Assembly (NCBI RefSeq): GCF_028858725.1
Contig: NC_084759.1
Coordinates: forward strand, 90,454,889-90,518,888
Direction of reading: 5' to 3'
Length of the DNA stretch: 64,000 nucleotides
Origin: Colius striatus
Taxonomy: Eukaryota > Chordata > Aves > Coliiformes > Coliidae
Under the pieces are notes generated by a model. That model ran no database searches and was not told the DNA's origin. It saw nothing but the letters and a program-made list of their open reading frames with translations. Numbering within the stretch: the stretch's first letter is position 1; the number at the start of each line of letters is the position of its first letter. Shown here piece by piece: positions 1 through 14,755 of this stretch. The translations under genes and the position numbers were made by a program.

Positions 1-3000
1 AATGTCCTTGTGGAGAGATCCAAGGAGGAAAGGAGAAATATGGAGTTTAGGAAATACGGAATTCCTTTCTTTTTTTTTTTTCAGGAGGAGTTCCCGTTGC
101 TATTCTGGTTTCTGTGTCTTCAATCGTCACACACAGCTTTTGTCTTTTGATAGGGCACGGGAGGAAAGCGTTGTACAATAGCTGTTCTAACAGCCTGGCA
201 CACCCCACTTCAGGAGTTTAAAGCTTTCTTGGTGCTGAATTTGTTCCTATAGTGACCAGGTTGCCATAAATAGGCGCTAAATAGATCTGGGCATGGTAAA
301 GGAAAGTGAAGGTCAATGTTGGCTCTTATGTTGTGTTTTAGATCTCTGTATCAAAGAACTTAATGAGGAAGGGGAAGGTGCATTTTCAACTTGGGCTTCC
401 TTTTAGCTAGGGGGTGGGGAGGAGGAAGAGAGGCATGAAAAAGACAAGAATGGATGTGGGCTTTGCCTCATGTTCTGCAGAGTTGCTGCCAAACAGCAAG
501 TCATACCTTGTGAGGCAAAATTAACTCCCCATGGAAACCAAAGGTAAAACTGCATTTGACTTCAGTAGAGACAGGACTTCACCTGCAGCCCAGCTCAAGC
601 AACTTAAGCTTTGAGTCAGCCATCCTAGTCTAAATGTCCAGGATGTGTAAGGCAGGTGTATTTGGGACGTTGGGGTGCAGGTGCCATGCTGTCCACAGTG
701 GCTGCATAAGGAAGGATGAAAGGGGATGTGGAAGGTGCTCCTCTGTGAAAGCAGAGGCTAGATTGCACAACCTCTGATGTCCCATTTTAGGGTCCCACAC
801 CTGACAATGTGTCTCCTTGATGTCTCAGTCACTGAGCCAGATTGCTCTTTGCATGGATACCAAATGGGTGAGAAACATGTCCTTAAGAGAAGCTTGAGTG
901 TCTTCCCTCTCTGCTTTACTGACTAACAGATGCAAATGGCTGTGTTGCACCACATGTGGGTAAGGAAGCCAGGGGGTACTTTGAAAGGCGGGCAGTGTGC
1001 ATGATTTAGTGGCTACAGTTTCTTTATGTGCCCTAAGCCAGGCTTTGAGTGTTACAGCTTGAGCACTGAACCACACCACTCCTTGAATGTACCAGATCTC
1101 GTCACTAGCTGCATGAGCCCCTTGATGTCCCAAAACCTAGATGAGTTTAGGATATGCTTCCTTTTCCAACCTGCTGCAGCAGAGAGACAGACAATCAGGT
1201 CTGCGGGCATCCAAAAGGGTAGGCTTCTTAATAAATGGTGATAAGCCAGAGCAGAGCTTGGATGCAATCCCTTAGTAATACTCTGGTGGTATAAAACTAA
1301 TAAATTAAGCAGGGCAAAGTCTGTCTGAGGTTGGAAATGCACTCCTTTGGATACTGACAGTTGGATGGATGGGAGAGCAAAGCACAGTGCGGCATCACCA
1401 GGGGACACCAGCTCGGCTCCCAGCAGCAGTCTCTGCTACAGACGCTGGAAGGTGCCTCAGATATCTCATGTGAAATCAAACACAGTTGCTGTCTAAAGAT
1501 TGTGTTTCAATTCAAGACTCTGTGAGGCCATTCTGGGTTAACAAGGCTGACCCATACCCCACAGCCATGCTTTGGGAATCACATTGCCCCCCATTCCCTG
1601 GGGATTTGTGGGGTTGGGCAGAAACCACTGCTGTTGCAAAGGGGTTAATGGATGAGCAAGGGACACTGAGCCACCTCACAGAGAGTTGGAGCCTTCAAGG
1701 GCACATCTCACTGCTTTGTAACATGGTGACACATGGCAATTTGTACCTGGTGGGGGAAAAGGACACAGACCCGACTGGTTACATCTGTTAGGGCATTGCC
1801 AGAGACTGCTGGCATCTTCCAGCCCCTATGGGTCTGCATTTAGTTTGCAGTGGCTCAGGAACTGCTGCAAAAGGAAGAAAGAGAAGTCCTGCAAGGGAGG
1901 CGCTGTCAGCTGCAGTTGTCCTGAGGGTCAAGTTCATTTCTGGGCAGCTCTTGGCAATCACTTCTGTTCATGTAGGTCTGGTCTTTGTGAAACACCCTAT
2001 ACTGGCTCGATGGACTCGGAGTGACTGTTTATCTTCACTTTCTAAGAAACAGGCTCTCCCTTTCGAGTCTTTTAATTTTCCCTACCACCTGTGCCAGTTC
2101 AGAGCTCCTCTGCCAAGGATCAGCTGCTGTTTGGGTCTCAGGTGGCATCTGCTCGCAGCCCTGCGGGAAGCTGAGCCTGAGCAGGCATTTTCCAGATGAA
2201 GGCAGCCAGCGCCGAGTACAGAAACCTGCTTTCCAAGTGGGGCAGGCTGGGTTGGAGCCCAGGGTATGACCTTTTTCTGCATGGCATGCTTCCATGTAAT
2301 GTGACCTGATGTCATCCTGCTGCCTGCCGGGAGCTGTTGCGACAGGGCTTGCTGGCCTTCACACCATGCAGGCGGGACACCACGGTCCTGCCCCTGGCCC
2401 AGGGGCTGCTGATAAACCACACAGGATGCCAGCCCCGTTTTGTTATTCTTCATGTTAATGGTGCTTTAGGATGAAAGTATTTGACCTTAAGTTACTCTTC
2501 TCTTTTGAAAAGGGAGCTTGTTTTTTAGGAGGGATGGATTTGATTCTTGAGTTTTGGAATGAATCTGATATGAATCCACCCATTGCTTGGTGCTGCCCAT
2601 CCTTCCCACCCAAACAGGGAAACCACTGTAGTGGCTGGCATTAGACAACTGTCCTTCAGGTAGTGAGTCTGAACCATGCTCTGTGCTCTCCAACTGTGTT
2701 TCAGGCAGTGGTCCAGAAGCAGGGACATGTCTGGTTACAGTGCAATGCAGGCTGTATACCTAGTGTAAGTTTGCCACACACAGGGAAGCAGCTCTGCTTT
2801 TCAACACAGCAGCTCAAATGGGAGACAAGCCATTGTGAAATGCTTGCATTAAGATGAAATAACTTCGTCCTAATCCTAATCATTTTGGCTTGAGCCGATG
2901 CTCGTCTGTAGAGAGAGTGAAATGCAAAGAGGTGGAAAAAGAGCTCTGAATCTCCTGCTGCAAAAATCAACTCCCTGGCTTCTCATCCTCAGCAGGCTTC

Positions 3001-3064
3001 TTGCTGCTGGTATAAAATGTGACATATCTTCCCCCTAGTTCCCCTGCATGCACTTCAGACTGTA
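1..3064. other. No gene recognised
   Basis: Non-coding flank. The open frames here are short (up to 123 codons), overlap on both strands and have no recognisable motif. Confidence 0.6.
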
Positions 3065-3302
3065 TCACAGAATCACAGAATCATTACACTTGGAAAAGAC
3101 CTTTAAGATCATCAAGCCCAAACACTGTCAAGTCCATCACTAAACATGCATCTTTTAAATATCCCCAGGGATGATGACTCTACCATCTCCCTGGGCAGAC
3201 TGTTCCAATGCTTAACAACCCTTTCAGTGAAAAAGTTCTTCCTAATCTCCTATCTAAACCTCCCCTGGCACAACTTGAGCCCAAGTTCCTTTTGCTTTGG
3301 GC
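3065..3302 (-). mobile_element. CR1 LINE fragment, 3' end
   Basis: Starts with CACAGAATCACAGAATCA, the reverse complement of the CR1 (ATTCTGTG)n tail, followed by the typical antisense CR1 3' region (ACCTTTAAGATCATCAAG; CTCCCTGGGCAGACTGTTCC). It is 5'-truncated, as most avian CR1 copies are. Confidence 0.9.
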
Positions 3303-6300
3303 AGTAAAGAAACAAAATGGAAATAACAGAGATCTTTGATTGAAGCGTAACATCTGGAATGTACAGAAAAGGGACAGAGTAAGTCAAAAGCCAAAACTGC
3401 CCTCCAGAGCGTTGCACCCAAGAATTTAGGATTTGTAATTGCTTCAGTCAAAGATAAGCCTGTGGGCTCAATAAAAAAACAACCCCAAAACAGAGTAGGG
3501 GCCAGCTGAACAAAATAACATGACTTTTGGAAACCAGGAAGTAAAAAAATAAGATACAGTATAAGCATTCTGATTTAAAAGAAAGCAAGGAATAAAATGC
3601 TCATTTTACTTATGTGGCAAATTTCTACTATTATGTGTCTTACTTTCCAAAGTTAGAACAGTTATTGGAAAAAGTATTGTGGTCATTTTGTTTGGTTGGT
3701 TTGGGATTTTTTTGTTTGTTTTCTTTTGTTTTGCTTCTTATTGTGCAAATTCTATCTGCCTCTTTTTAGTTTCTGGTGCTAGTTATGGATCTGTTCAGCA
3801 ACCTCGCTTGATTCTAGCAATGTAGTCAGGGTTTGCAAGGTTAGCACTTTTTTTTGACCTCCTGATACAATTAGCCATGGTTTCACTGAGAGACTTATTG
3901 TGCACAGAGCATTCCCTCCAAGCACAGCTGCGATGAACAAGCAGAAATTTCTCATACAGCATAAACTTGTAAACCCTTCCACAAGATTATCAAATGACAG
4001 CAAGTTGAAAGTATGTAATGAGAAGCACGGGTTCACTGACTAAGCATCTCTAAAAGGGCTGATGCTTAATCCTTTCATAGATGGTGCCCTCTCACCCTGC
4101 TCTGAAGGAGGTAGTGGCAAATATGCTCTAGAGAAATGACATAATTAAGAGTAAAGTTGATCTACTGCTAAATGTGGGTAATATGGAATTTGCTTTCTTA
4201 CTGACCTGCCTAGAGCAGGTCAATCTATCAGTCAGGCCAGTGCACATTGTGTCTGATTTTTCCCTAACCCCGTGCCCCCACTCCTCTCTTTTGCGAGGCC
4301 AGCAAGGGTTCCTGCTCAGCACATGGCAGCAGTTTCAAGTGAGCAGTTCAAAGCAGTTTCAAAGCAGCTGAAGCTGATAATCTCAAGTGTTGCCTTGGTC
4401 CTGTGCCAGCTCTGTGCTCCCCTATTCATACACATGCTGAGATGTCCTAGGAGATAATTCCATTTCCATATAGCTGCAATATTTAAGTCTTAACTCTAAA
4501 CCAAAGTTGGAGTAAGGAGATAAGTGTGTTGTAAGTCACTGCACGAACTACTGTCCACTTGGCTGCAGCAACTAATTTCTGGTGCTACAGCAGGTGCTAG
4601 GTACAGCCCAGGCTGAAAGGGGTGCAACGTAGCCAGCTGGAGGAAAACTAAAGCCATCATTAGCTGTCTTTGCAAACCCTTCCCTGGAAGAGATCGTGGT
4701 AGTGAGAATTAAGTCCCTGTGCATATGCAAGCCTATTTCCCTTATGGTTAGCATCTCTGGACTATCACAACTCTACAGTAAGATGTGCATATGAGTGTAA
4801 CCCTGAGGGCTTGTCATCTAGACAGCACATACACAACTCGCTAACAAGCCCATGTTAGTGTTTGACAGATACTTTCACCCAGGCTAGGACTTAGGACACC
4901 AACTTGTATATATGTACCTACATACCATCACACCTCCTGACTACACCTATTGGCATCATCCCGGTATCTCCCTGGAACATCCCTGCCCTCACCCCTGCAT
5001 CACCCCGACATCCCAGTTACTGCAGATGCCTGCATTATCTCCCTGGCTGCTGGGCATGTCCTGAGACCTGAACAATTGGCAGCTGGTTTGGGATATTTGC
5101 AAATTCCTCATGCTAATGTCCTCCTCTGTTTCCCCCCCTGCCCTGCCTCACCGCTGCTTCTGCCCTCTGTGCTCTTGCTCCGTGGCAAGGGGGCTACAGA
5201 GCAGAGGAGGCATCACACAGATTTGTCTGGCGGGTTTGTAATGAGAGGGGAGTGATGACCCTGCACATTCATCAGATGCTTGTTTTCAGCCTGGACCCAT
5301 CTGTGATGTTTGTATTATTTTTTTTCCTCCCTCTGCTCAGCTCAGGCTGCTTCGGGAGAAGTGGCACGTAGGCACATACGTCCTTGTGCACACTATACTT
5401 GTATAAACTCCATCAGGAAGTCATCTGGCCAAACTTTCCAGAGCTCTGCTTTTAACTCTTCCCTAGGCGGGCTGTACTGGCAGCCTGGGGATTTCCAGGG
5501 AGTGTGGATATATGCATTCATCCTCCTGTTCTGTTTATTGATTCCCATTGCTCTCCTAACTACAAGCCCTGAGCATGTGGTTGTGCAGCTCTTGCACTCA
5601 TTCTACTCTGAATTCCCGTCAGAAAGAAGTGTCTGTTGGCTGCACACAGGCATGTGTGCACCCATTGGCACACACAGGGCTTTCCTGGGGCTTGAGGTAG
5701 CAAGAGTCAGTTACCAAAAAGTGCTGGAGTAGAGGCTGCCCCTGTGGGGCAGGAGGAAGGAGAGAGCCTGTCCAGGGGAAATTCTCCCTCACGGCTCTTA
5801 TTTCAGCAGCGTGTCCTTACCAGGCACATGAGTAGCAAAGGAAGTTCTCACAGCCTTTACATGTTTGCTGTGGCCAGGGAGAGATTAAAAAAACCCAAAA
5901 AACCCAACCCCTTCATAAGTGACCCTGTCTTCAATGAAGCCATGTCCCACTTTGCACAGAGGCACGATTACACATCGACATAGGCACATCAGCCATCTCA
6001 AAGGGCTAATAAAACCCCTGTGAGACTGCTCACGTAGGAGAAAGGCTGCTATTCCTCCCAGTGACATGTCTGGATTAATAATTCTCCTAATTGTTAAATG
6101 CAAAGTAACAGTCATCCCATTTTGTTGGTGCTGCGTGTTGTTAACTGTATGTTGCCAGATTTCCATGGCTCCTACAAGATTTTGGAGCTTACTGCACAGA
6201 AGTGAATAAATAGAATTGCTAGAAATGTTATCCTCTACCAGTGGGTAAGGAACAGGGATGTCTGAGCTTGTTTGCTCTTTGTCCAGTGGTCCTGGACATT

Positions 6301-9300
6301 TTTGCTCGTGCTTACCTTGAGTACTAAATGAGTGTCAGACCAGCAGATCTCTGCCACCAGTGGTAATGCTGTCTCTCTTGACTTATACCGCTGCAAAACC
6401 ACCCAGAATTTAACCATTTATCCCTGAAGTTGTTCATGGAGATCTGTCCCTGGCTTACTGCATATTAGTTCATCTTACAAAATCATGACATGATGAAAAA
6501 GACTCAGTGTACAGGTCTTGATTCTTTGCCTGGGCCCACAAGTGTAAATCAGAAGTGATTTCATTAAAGAGAATTCAGTTAGTCTGGTGTTATTTTTGCC
6601 ACCTCTATCAGATTTACAGGAGTCTGTCTGAGATAGAGAGGTGTGTGTTTGCACTCAGCCTTGCTCAGACAGCTGTGGTATAGAAGGGATTCAAATGCCA
6701 GAAACTATTGGAAATCTAGGGATGACTATTACAGCAAACTCAGCTACTGCAGAGATGTTTCTCCTCTCGATCAGCTGTTCATGCACCATAAACAGCAAAA
6801 GAACCTTCTGTTTCTGCCAGACTCCTACTGAAATTCATGAGATGCAAACCATGACTGCTCACCAATTGGGGTCAGAGATATTAATAGTGTTTCCCAGTCA
6901 CCTACTCTCCTGCAGTCAGAGGAATCAAGCTCTTGAGGACCCTCAAGGAGGTGGAGGAGCTCTGAGAACTGAGGAACATGCAGGTTTTTGATCATGCCTG
7001 GTGTTTTCCTTAATTTTTAACTTTAGATCTCTGGTCAACATGGGTTATTTTTCTGTCTCCTCAACTGAAGGATCGTTAAGTGTAACTTTTACCCCAAAAT
7101 CTAGAGTCAGTTCCTCCATCCTGACAATTCACTGTAGCTTGAGCTTTGTCATTGTGAGTGGGGCATGTGCGATAGTATCCTTACAGAATGGGTTCTCCAT
7201 GCATCTGTGGATTCCAGTTAAGAGGCCTGGGGTGGTATTCAACATAAAATGTTTTTATTCTGTGCAAGTAATTCACATCAGGATTTTAAAGAAGGATTTT
7301 TCTGCCTGAAATCCAACATAAGCTCATCCTTACACTGCAGACCTCAGGGTGAGCTTCCAGAGAAGGCTTCCTCTCAGCTGCCGGGTTTTGTATGTAGAGG
7401 CAATCTTACAGGCAAACTGGAGAGAGGACATCCTTGTAGATGCATTTCCACCTCCACCACAGACTTTGAGATTAAGTGTCCAATATTTAGAAAGCGAAAG
7501 GATGTCCTCAGCCCTGACCTTGCCGTAACCTGCGGAGAAGCAACAAAGATTCCCTCTGACCATGTACGGTGTAAACAGCAAAGAGCACTCACATAACAAA
7601 CTGAAAATGGAATCTGAGAGATAGCCCCGAAGATAAATGCCACTTTAGGCAATGTTTCTTTAAACTGTTGACAGAAGCACCATTCAGAGAGGAACTGTGA
7701 GATTCGAATGCTTCTCTGCTTCTGGGTGGGATAAGGTGCCACGTAAGATGCGATTTCTGTTTTTGTTTCATCTCCCTCTCCCCACTCTTCTCCAGTGAGA
7801 TCATATGTGCTGAAAGCATTAAAAGCAGGCTGTGGCAAGTTTGCTGCACTAATACCTCTCCACATCAAAAGCATCACTGGAATCTATTGATTCTGGCCGA
7901 GCTGCAGAAAGCAGCGATGTTTGCAGTGAGACATCATGCACTTCTTAGTTGATTTCAGGAAAATGTTTAAAAAAAAAAAAAGAAGGAGGAAAAAAGCTCC
8001 ACTGTGTGAAAATATTCACCCTACAGAGAGGCTGATAAACTGAAAAATGTTTTGGCTGTCTCCTCAGTGCCTGTAAATGCTCAAGGGTGCTTTTATTGAC
8101 AGAAAGAGGAGCTTTAGCTTACTTGATATTACAAAAACCTGACCTATTTAAGTTCTGTTTTCACTATTGGTGCGTAACACGTGATAGTTCTTATCTCACC
8201 TATTGATTAATTCCTATTTCTGAAGTGGATGCACCTTATGCCAGTGAACTGTGTTGGCACACAGCTCCATGGCTTCTCTCAAAAAGCCCAGAGATTATCG
8301 GTGACATCAGTTCAGAACTGCAGGGCAGATTGCTGCTACGTTTTGGGAGTGGTCCAGGCAGATTCACCCTGTAGGTGTAGATGTACCTTAATTGCAGTCT
8401 GTTTGGAAAATCTGCTTTTGATCAAAAAATCGTCAGCTATTGTGAGAAAAAATATCTTTCCTTTAAATTTTGCCTCATAGATAAAAAACCATTGTATCTG
8501 TGTACCACTTTAACTGAAACTGCTCAGTTTCTACTGAGTTTCTACCTGTATCAACCTTGTGATTCAGAGTAAAATCTGAGGACTTGGATCAAACCACATA
8601 GGAGGGAGGAACTGCTTTGCCCTGCTCTGTTTTCAGGGCTTTTGTATTTGCAAGACTCTTTGACTTTGGTTTGCATCTTGCACATGAAGAGTTTCCAAAA
8701 TGTAAAAGCATTAAGGTGTTTTTAAAAGGTATCTGCACTCAAAGTCACACTGAGGGTCACAGTGCCAAGAGGGGCCTTTTCCTTAGAAACATCCTACTTG
8801 AAGTTTTCCCAGTCTCAAGCAGTGACTTTCAATGCAGAGTAACCTTCACAGAGAACCTCCCCTCACTTTGTACTCACTGTGCTCTTCAAATGTAGTCTCT
8901 AAACATGAGCCAGCATCTCCAGTCCTCAGGTGTAGGCTCTGCTGGTGGCACTGCGCTTGCTGCCAGATGCTGCTCGTCCTCTATTTACCAAGGAGGCAAC
9001 GGTGCCCATCATGACCTAGGATATTGGGACAACCCAGTCTCGCCTTCTCAGGAGGAAGACTATCTGCCTTGGCATCTAATTACAGAGAGATGGAAAAATG
9101 TTCACTAAAGGATGAGGATAAGTTTTCCAATACGTAGCACAACAGTAATCAATACTTGAATCAATTCTTAATTTATCTATGTCAAGCAGAGCAGCTTCAG
9201 CAGGAGAGAATGAGATCATCTCTTCTGATCCTGGCGTGCTATGCAGTGTCACAAGGGATGAGAAATATGGGTTTACATCTCTTAGAGGTCTTAACTCTCC

Positions 9301-12300
9301 AACACTTGGATACAAGGGTGCTGCTACCAGGAAGACTTTGACAGGGCAGTCCTACCCTGTAACCTCTCAATCCCTCTGCGAACCTAACCCCTGAGTAAAA
9401 ACCCACTGGGATCGGTTTGACTCTCCTTTGATCTCCGGGACCTCTTCATCTGGCCTCTGATGAAAGGCACTTACTTCACGGCCACAGAGTCAAACCCCTG
9501 GAGGACCATTGCTGCTTAGAAACAGCTGCAGTTTCAGTAAGAGTTTGCAGTATTACCCAAATATCAGGCCCCGTGAGCGTGCACTCCCTCATGCCACAGC
9601 GGCTGTTGCACCAAGGTATTTGCAATACTCCCTGTGAGATATTAATTTCTGGGCACCTCCCTTGCAGGGACATCAGTGGCGTGACTCAGTGACATGGAAA
9701 GCTTGCTGGGAAGTGAGGGAGAGTTGTCTGCCACGCACAGATGGTGACATAAGTGGTGGGCAAAAATAAAACAACAGCTCCTCTGTTGCAACAGGAGGTG
9801 AAGGTTTCGGCTCTCTGTGAACGGTTCCCCAAACAGTGACTAAGCTGTTCCCTCCATCCAGCTAACGGAGAGACCGTACTACAAGCTGTGGATTCCTGTA
9901 AACCAGCCTGCTTTGGGTCATCCCATTTAAAGGCTTCTCAGAAGCTTCTCTCAGTGCCCTGGTTTCATGAAATATGCTGAATGCAGACTAAGTTAGATTT
10001 CAATCCCTCTTTTCTTTCTCATTAAGCACTATCCATGGGAGCTGCAGCCCCTCGGTTTAGCTAATGGGAAGGTAAGCACGTCTCACCTCTGTTAACTCTA
10101 TCTGTTCTTGTGTTCATACCTTGGGTCTTGCTCCTGAACTCTGATGTGTCTTATTACGCCTTTGCGTGCAGTACGAGAGGAATATGACCGTTTCCAAGAT
10201 GCTCTTGGTTTTCACAAGGGCTTGTCTACACAGAAAATCTCTCTGGTATTAATGACAGCTGTGAATTTAAAGCACAGTATCTGTGCCTGGGTGCCTCAGC
10301 TGGAATGGATAAACCCAAGTCACATGTGTACTCTGGGACAGGGGCACTGGCAGACAGTCTTGTCCAGGAAAAGCTATCCCAGAACAGTTCCAGGAATCAG
10401 CGAGGAAAAGTGAAGAGCCTAAATTGGTCCCAGGGCTCTATGTGAACTCAACAAATATCCCAGGCTGCACGGAGAGCTATCAAACTGATGGACAGTCCTT
10501 CTTCAAAGGCCTGTGTTTCTAAGCTTTCGATGGACCACGAGCAATCCCTGTTCATGACGAACAACGTTGGGTTGTTAGATTGTACTCTGAATACCTATAA
10601 TAGGACTATCCTGTTATTTGATAAATGGTGTCCAGCACTTGAGCAAGTGCCTCCTGCTGCCCAAGCAATTGGGCAGGCTGGCATTTGTCTTTTTGGGGAG
10701 AGGACAAAAGAACAAACATGCCAAACATTCATCAGTTAGTCAAGTGTATTGCCGGAAAGGACTCAGGCATTGTCGTGACAAGTAAACACGACAGCCTACC
10801 CAGAACACAATAGAGGTTTCAGTTTATTCCTAAATTATTAATTTTCCCTGAGGAGTGGCTTTATAGTGCTGACCTGGGAACTGTGGGAACACAGCCTCTT
10901 CCAGGGAGGGCAGCAGACTCCTCCCTGCAGTGTCTCTTGGTGGGATCACAGCAGAGCTTGGCCTGCCCCAGGTGGGTTACCCAAGGGGGCAGGATGTGAC
11001 TTTGGGTGCTGGCTGGGAAAAGGTGCCTCCACAATAGAGTGGCAGCCATGCTTCCTAATGTGGGTGCTAAATGTCCTCTCTTCTGGTTAGTGGACTGATA
11101 CCACCTTTCCCGATGGAAAATAACATAGTTTTCTGCCTTGATGTTTGTGAGGGGGCTTTTTGTAACCGCTTTTTCAGCTCTCTGTTGTCTGCTACTTACA
11201 TGGATGGATGACAAGTCAGGACTTGGGCTCCTTAGCCCCACAGGCTGTGTTTCTGCTGCAAGCTGTGGAGGGATACCCCTTAAAGGCTTTTAAAGCTATC
11301 TCAGTTGAGTCTCGCTGGAACTTGATGGACAACTTCAGTTTCACTGGGGCCCAGTCTGAAAGTCTTGGAGCACATGAGTAAGGAGGCAAACTGTGAGGTG
11401 CTCTACACGGTGGCCTGTGCTGACTGTGGGGGAGATGGGAGGTGTTGGGCAGCTCCTGCACATTTGTCCCCTACGAGGACAGTGAGCTGGGACAAAGGAT
11501 GTGAGGGGAGCTGTAGGAGAAGGCACTCTGTGGGAGAAGTGATCTTACGGCATGTGTATGTGTTTGTGCTTGTGATATGTCCCTAAAAGCGAAAGGATTC
11601 ATCCGGAACAAGAATCCCCCAAATCCTCTCTCCACTGAGACAGCCAGTGATTTTTCAGGAGCAACAAGAAAAGGTGGGATGGTTTTCCAGCACAGAGCTG
11701 CAAGAGCAGGCAGGGATTGGGAAACAAGGAAATGCAGTCACATAGAGATATTTTTTTTCAGAGGTACTCATAGCAACAACTGATGCCTGTCACTGAACTG
11801 TTTTTCTCCTTTGCTCACCATATAGTGTTAAATATGCTCAGGCTGTACCATCCCCCTGACAGACAGTGCTGGGGATGCTGTGGAGCATGTGAGAGTTGCC
11901 TGATAAGCTGCAGTTGGCTGGAGCCAGCCTAGAGCTCTCAGAATTAGTTAGTCTTTTGAAGAAGGTCAGCCCTCCAGCTGTTTTCCAGGCAATCCATCTA
12001 CCTTCATTCTCATGCAGGAACTGTGTCTCTCCCCTGGGTAGAGCAGCACAGCCATCCTCCTGGACATTCCTAGGCCTGGGTGCTGGGCTCCAGCAAGGCA
12101 CATCTGCCAAGGGAAAGCAAATGGCACAAAATGATCACAACAGGGGGATGGATGCCTTCTGACAGATGCCAGTGCTCATTGTAGCTGTGAAGGGGTCTGG
12201 ATCAGCTACTGATATTACCAGAGGAAGTTCCTCTGTACCTTGAGGAATCATTGCTAAAGCTAACAGGGAGTAAATGATGTCTTAAAACATACCTCTTCCA

Positions 12301-13089
12301 CCACGAAGAACAATGGCAGCCTCAGGCTGCTGAAAGGGAGAAGTAAGTGAATCCCAACAGACAGGACCTGGGACACGCTAGGGAAAGTGGGAGAGGAGGT
12401 GAGATGGGAAGAAGGCAATGAGACAGTCTGTACACTGCTACACTTCTTTTTTTCAGTCGTGTGGCAATGCCATTCACTAGGAAACACGAATCAATGGCAT
12501 TTCCCTGCTGTGCCCTCCCTGGGGAGCCATGGCAGCCCTCTGTGAGGCCTCGTATTTCTCAATCGGCCTCTCCCTGCTCCCACGTGTACCCAGGGCTGCA
12601 GCAACAGAGTGATCAAGTGCTCACCCCGCTGCTGCTTTGTGCCCTGGCCATAGGCTGACCCCTGAGGTTATCTGTCAAGCCTTTTGCAGATGTCAGCATG
12701 AGGGAGGATTGACATGAAGGCTGCACTGCACTATGGGAAGTCATTGCACTCATGCATCTTGCCCAGCCATGGTGAAGAAGGTGGCCCTGCCACTTATGGT
12801 GTCTCAAAGGCATGCATGGTTTCAGCATTGCCTGGCAGCCCAAGAGGAGTTGCTGCCATAAAAGTGCTGACAGCAGCAAAGCATTCACTTCCACTCTCCT
12901 CACCTGGAAGGAGTAGGGCTTTATTCCTGCTCTTAGGAGCCACAATTTTCTTCTGACTCAACAGCTTTCTTGGAAAGGCTGATTTATGCTGTCCCTGACC
13001 ATGCATGGTGGAGCATGGATACTATTGGGTATGGAGACCTCTGTCACAAGTTTGTCTCCTTGCTTCAATGCAGAGCACAGTAAGTGTGT
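3303..13089. other. No gene recognised
   Basis: Unique-looking intergenic sequence. The longest frame (7374-7877, minus, 167 codons) has no domain I recognise and overlaps frames on the other strand. Old, unrecognisable repeats cannot be excluded. Confidence 0.6.
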
Positions 13090-13620
13090 CGGCCCCTTCT
13101 ACTCTACCCCGGTAAGGCCTTATCTGGAGTATTGTGTCCAGTTCTGGGCTTCCCAGCTCAAGAGGGACAGGGAACTGCTGGAGAGAGTCCAACACAATGC
13201 TAAGATGATCAGGGGACTGGAGCATCTTCCTTATGAGGGAAGGCTGTGGGAACTGAGGCTGTTTAGCCTAGAAAAGAGGAGACTAAGGGAGTACCTCATT
13301 AACACTGATAACTACCTAAAGGGTGGATGTCAGGAGGATAGGGTGACACATTTTTCTGTAGTACCCAGTGACAGGACAAGGGGTAATGGATGTAAGCTGG
13401 AACACAAAAAGATCCACTTAAACATGAGGAAAAACTTCTTTCCTGTTCAGGTGAGGGAGCCCTGGCACAAGCTGCCCAGGGAGGCTGTGGAGTCTCCTTC
13501 TCTGGAGGTTTTCAAAACTCATTTGGATATGTTCCTGAGTGACCTGACTGAGGTGAACCTGCTTTAGCAGGTGCTTGGACTGGATGATCTCTAGAGGTCT
13601 CTTCCAACCCTTACCATTCC
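13090..13620 (+). mobile_element. CR1 LINE fragment, C-terminal RT region and 3'UTR
   Basis: Encodes an open frame (to 13567) with the CR1 ORF2 C-terminus: [46 protein letters not shown], ending EVNLL. The 3' end reads CTCTAGAGGTCTCTTCCAAC; the tail repeat is eroded. It is 5'-truncated. Confidence 0.93.
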
Positions 13621-14555
13621 TTGGTTTTACGTTTCTCTGAAGAGCTTGAGCCATGCTTGATTTCACAGCAAGATGCTGAGTCACCAGCTTGGGCTCTGAA
13701 CTCAGCTATCTCATTGGGACATGATGACACATGGTGAAATGTCATGGAGGACACTATGTAGCAGATAGAGGGGTCGCCCTCCTTGGGCACTTTCCAAAAT
13801 GAGGCTGACCTAGCACTTGGGTGCTAGCTTTAAGTGACAATCCCACAGAAGAAGGGAAACCATAGCTGAGGGCACTGATTTCAACAGCAAATAGCAAAAA
13901 GCTAGCAGGTAAAAAGGATGGAATCTCTCTGGAGCCATTGGCTCTCTTCTCCTAAGGGCAAGCAAACCCCAGTGAAAAAGGAAGGTGATCCCCACAGCTC
14001 TCCTAGTCTCCACGACTCCCACTGCTTCATGGGTGGGTAGAAATGCCACCCCACTTGGTGATACCACCAGAAGCCCCCAGGTCCCCAGCAGAGCCCATCG
14101 GTAGCTGCAGCCACCAGCCCCGAGGTGCCACGGGACCATCTCTGTGGGTCCCACCATTTCCTGGCACTTAGGGCCCCACAGGCGTTGGTGTGCCTGCCGA
14201 GCCTGCTGGAAAGTGAAATTTCAGTCCTGCTGGCAGCCTCCTAATTTCAGCATTTTTTTTGTTCTTCCTTCAAAGAAAGCAAAGGGGGAAGTGAGACTGG
14301 GCAGGGTCAGAACAGAGGCAGGAGGAGCTTGAACCAGTGGGTTTTGACACTTTGTTTTTGCCCAGGCTTCTCAGAAAAGCTTGTCTGGGAATGGGGCATT
14401 TTAAAATGTCCTACTTGGATGGAAAATGCCTTATCTAGTAATCATGGTTAACTTTCTTCTCATTTGAGACGCCTAAAAAAATTTCACTTGGCTTCTTTCC
14501 ACGCAGCTGACGGATGACCCCATTCCAGCCCTGGGGCTGTGTGCGGCCTGTGCGG

Positions 14556-14755
14556 CCTCCTGTCACAGGCCCTGCGTGGGGGGCATAGGCTCCCTCCTCC
14601 TGCCACGGGAGCTGTGGGGGGTGCACAGGCTCCCTCCTCCCATCATGGGCACTGCGTGGGGGACACGGACTCCTTCCTCCTGTCACAGGCACTCTGTAGG
14701 GGGCACAAGATCCCCCCTCCTGCCACAGGGCCCTGTATGGGAGGCACGAGCTCCC
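14556..14755. repeat. 40-bp minisatellite, five tandem copies
   Basis: Five consecutive 40-bp units, each beginning CCTCC and ending close to CTCCCT, with GGGCACT/GGCCCT and GTGGGGGG-type cores; a decayed sixth copy may follow (to about 14790). GC-rich. Because 40 is not a multiple of 3, the reading frame shifts from unit to unit, which argues against a repeat protein. Confidence 0.9.

Noticed and set aside
7374..7877. 167-codon minus-strand frame
   Set aside because: No recognisable domain; overlapped by other frames on both strands, and no similarity to anything I know. Chance length for this composition is possible.
12986..13567. 193-codon frame as a host gene
   Set aside because: Its sequence from about residue 35 is the CR1 ORF2 C-terminus; it belongs to the retrotransposon fragment.
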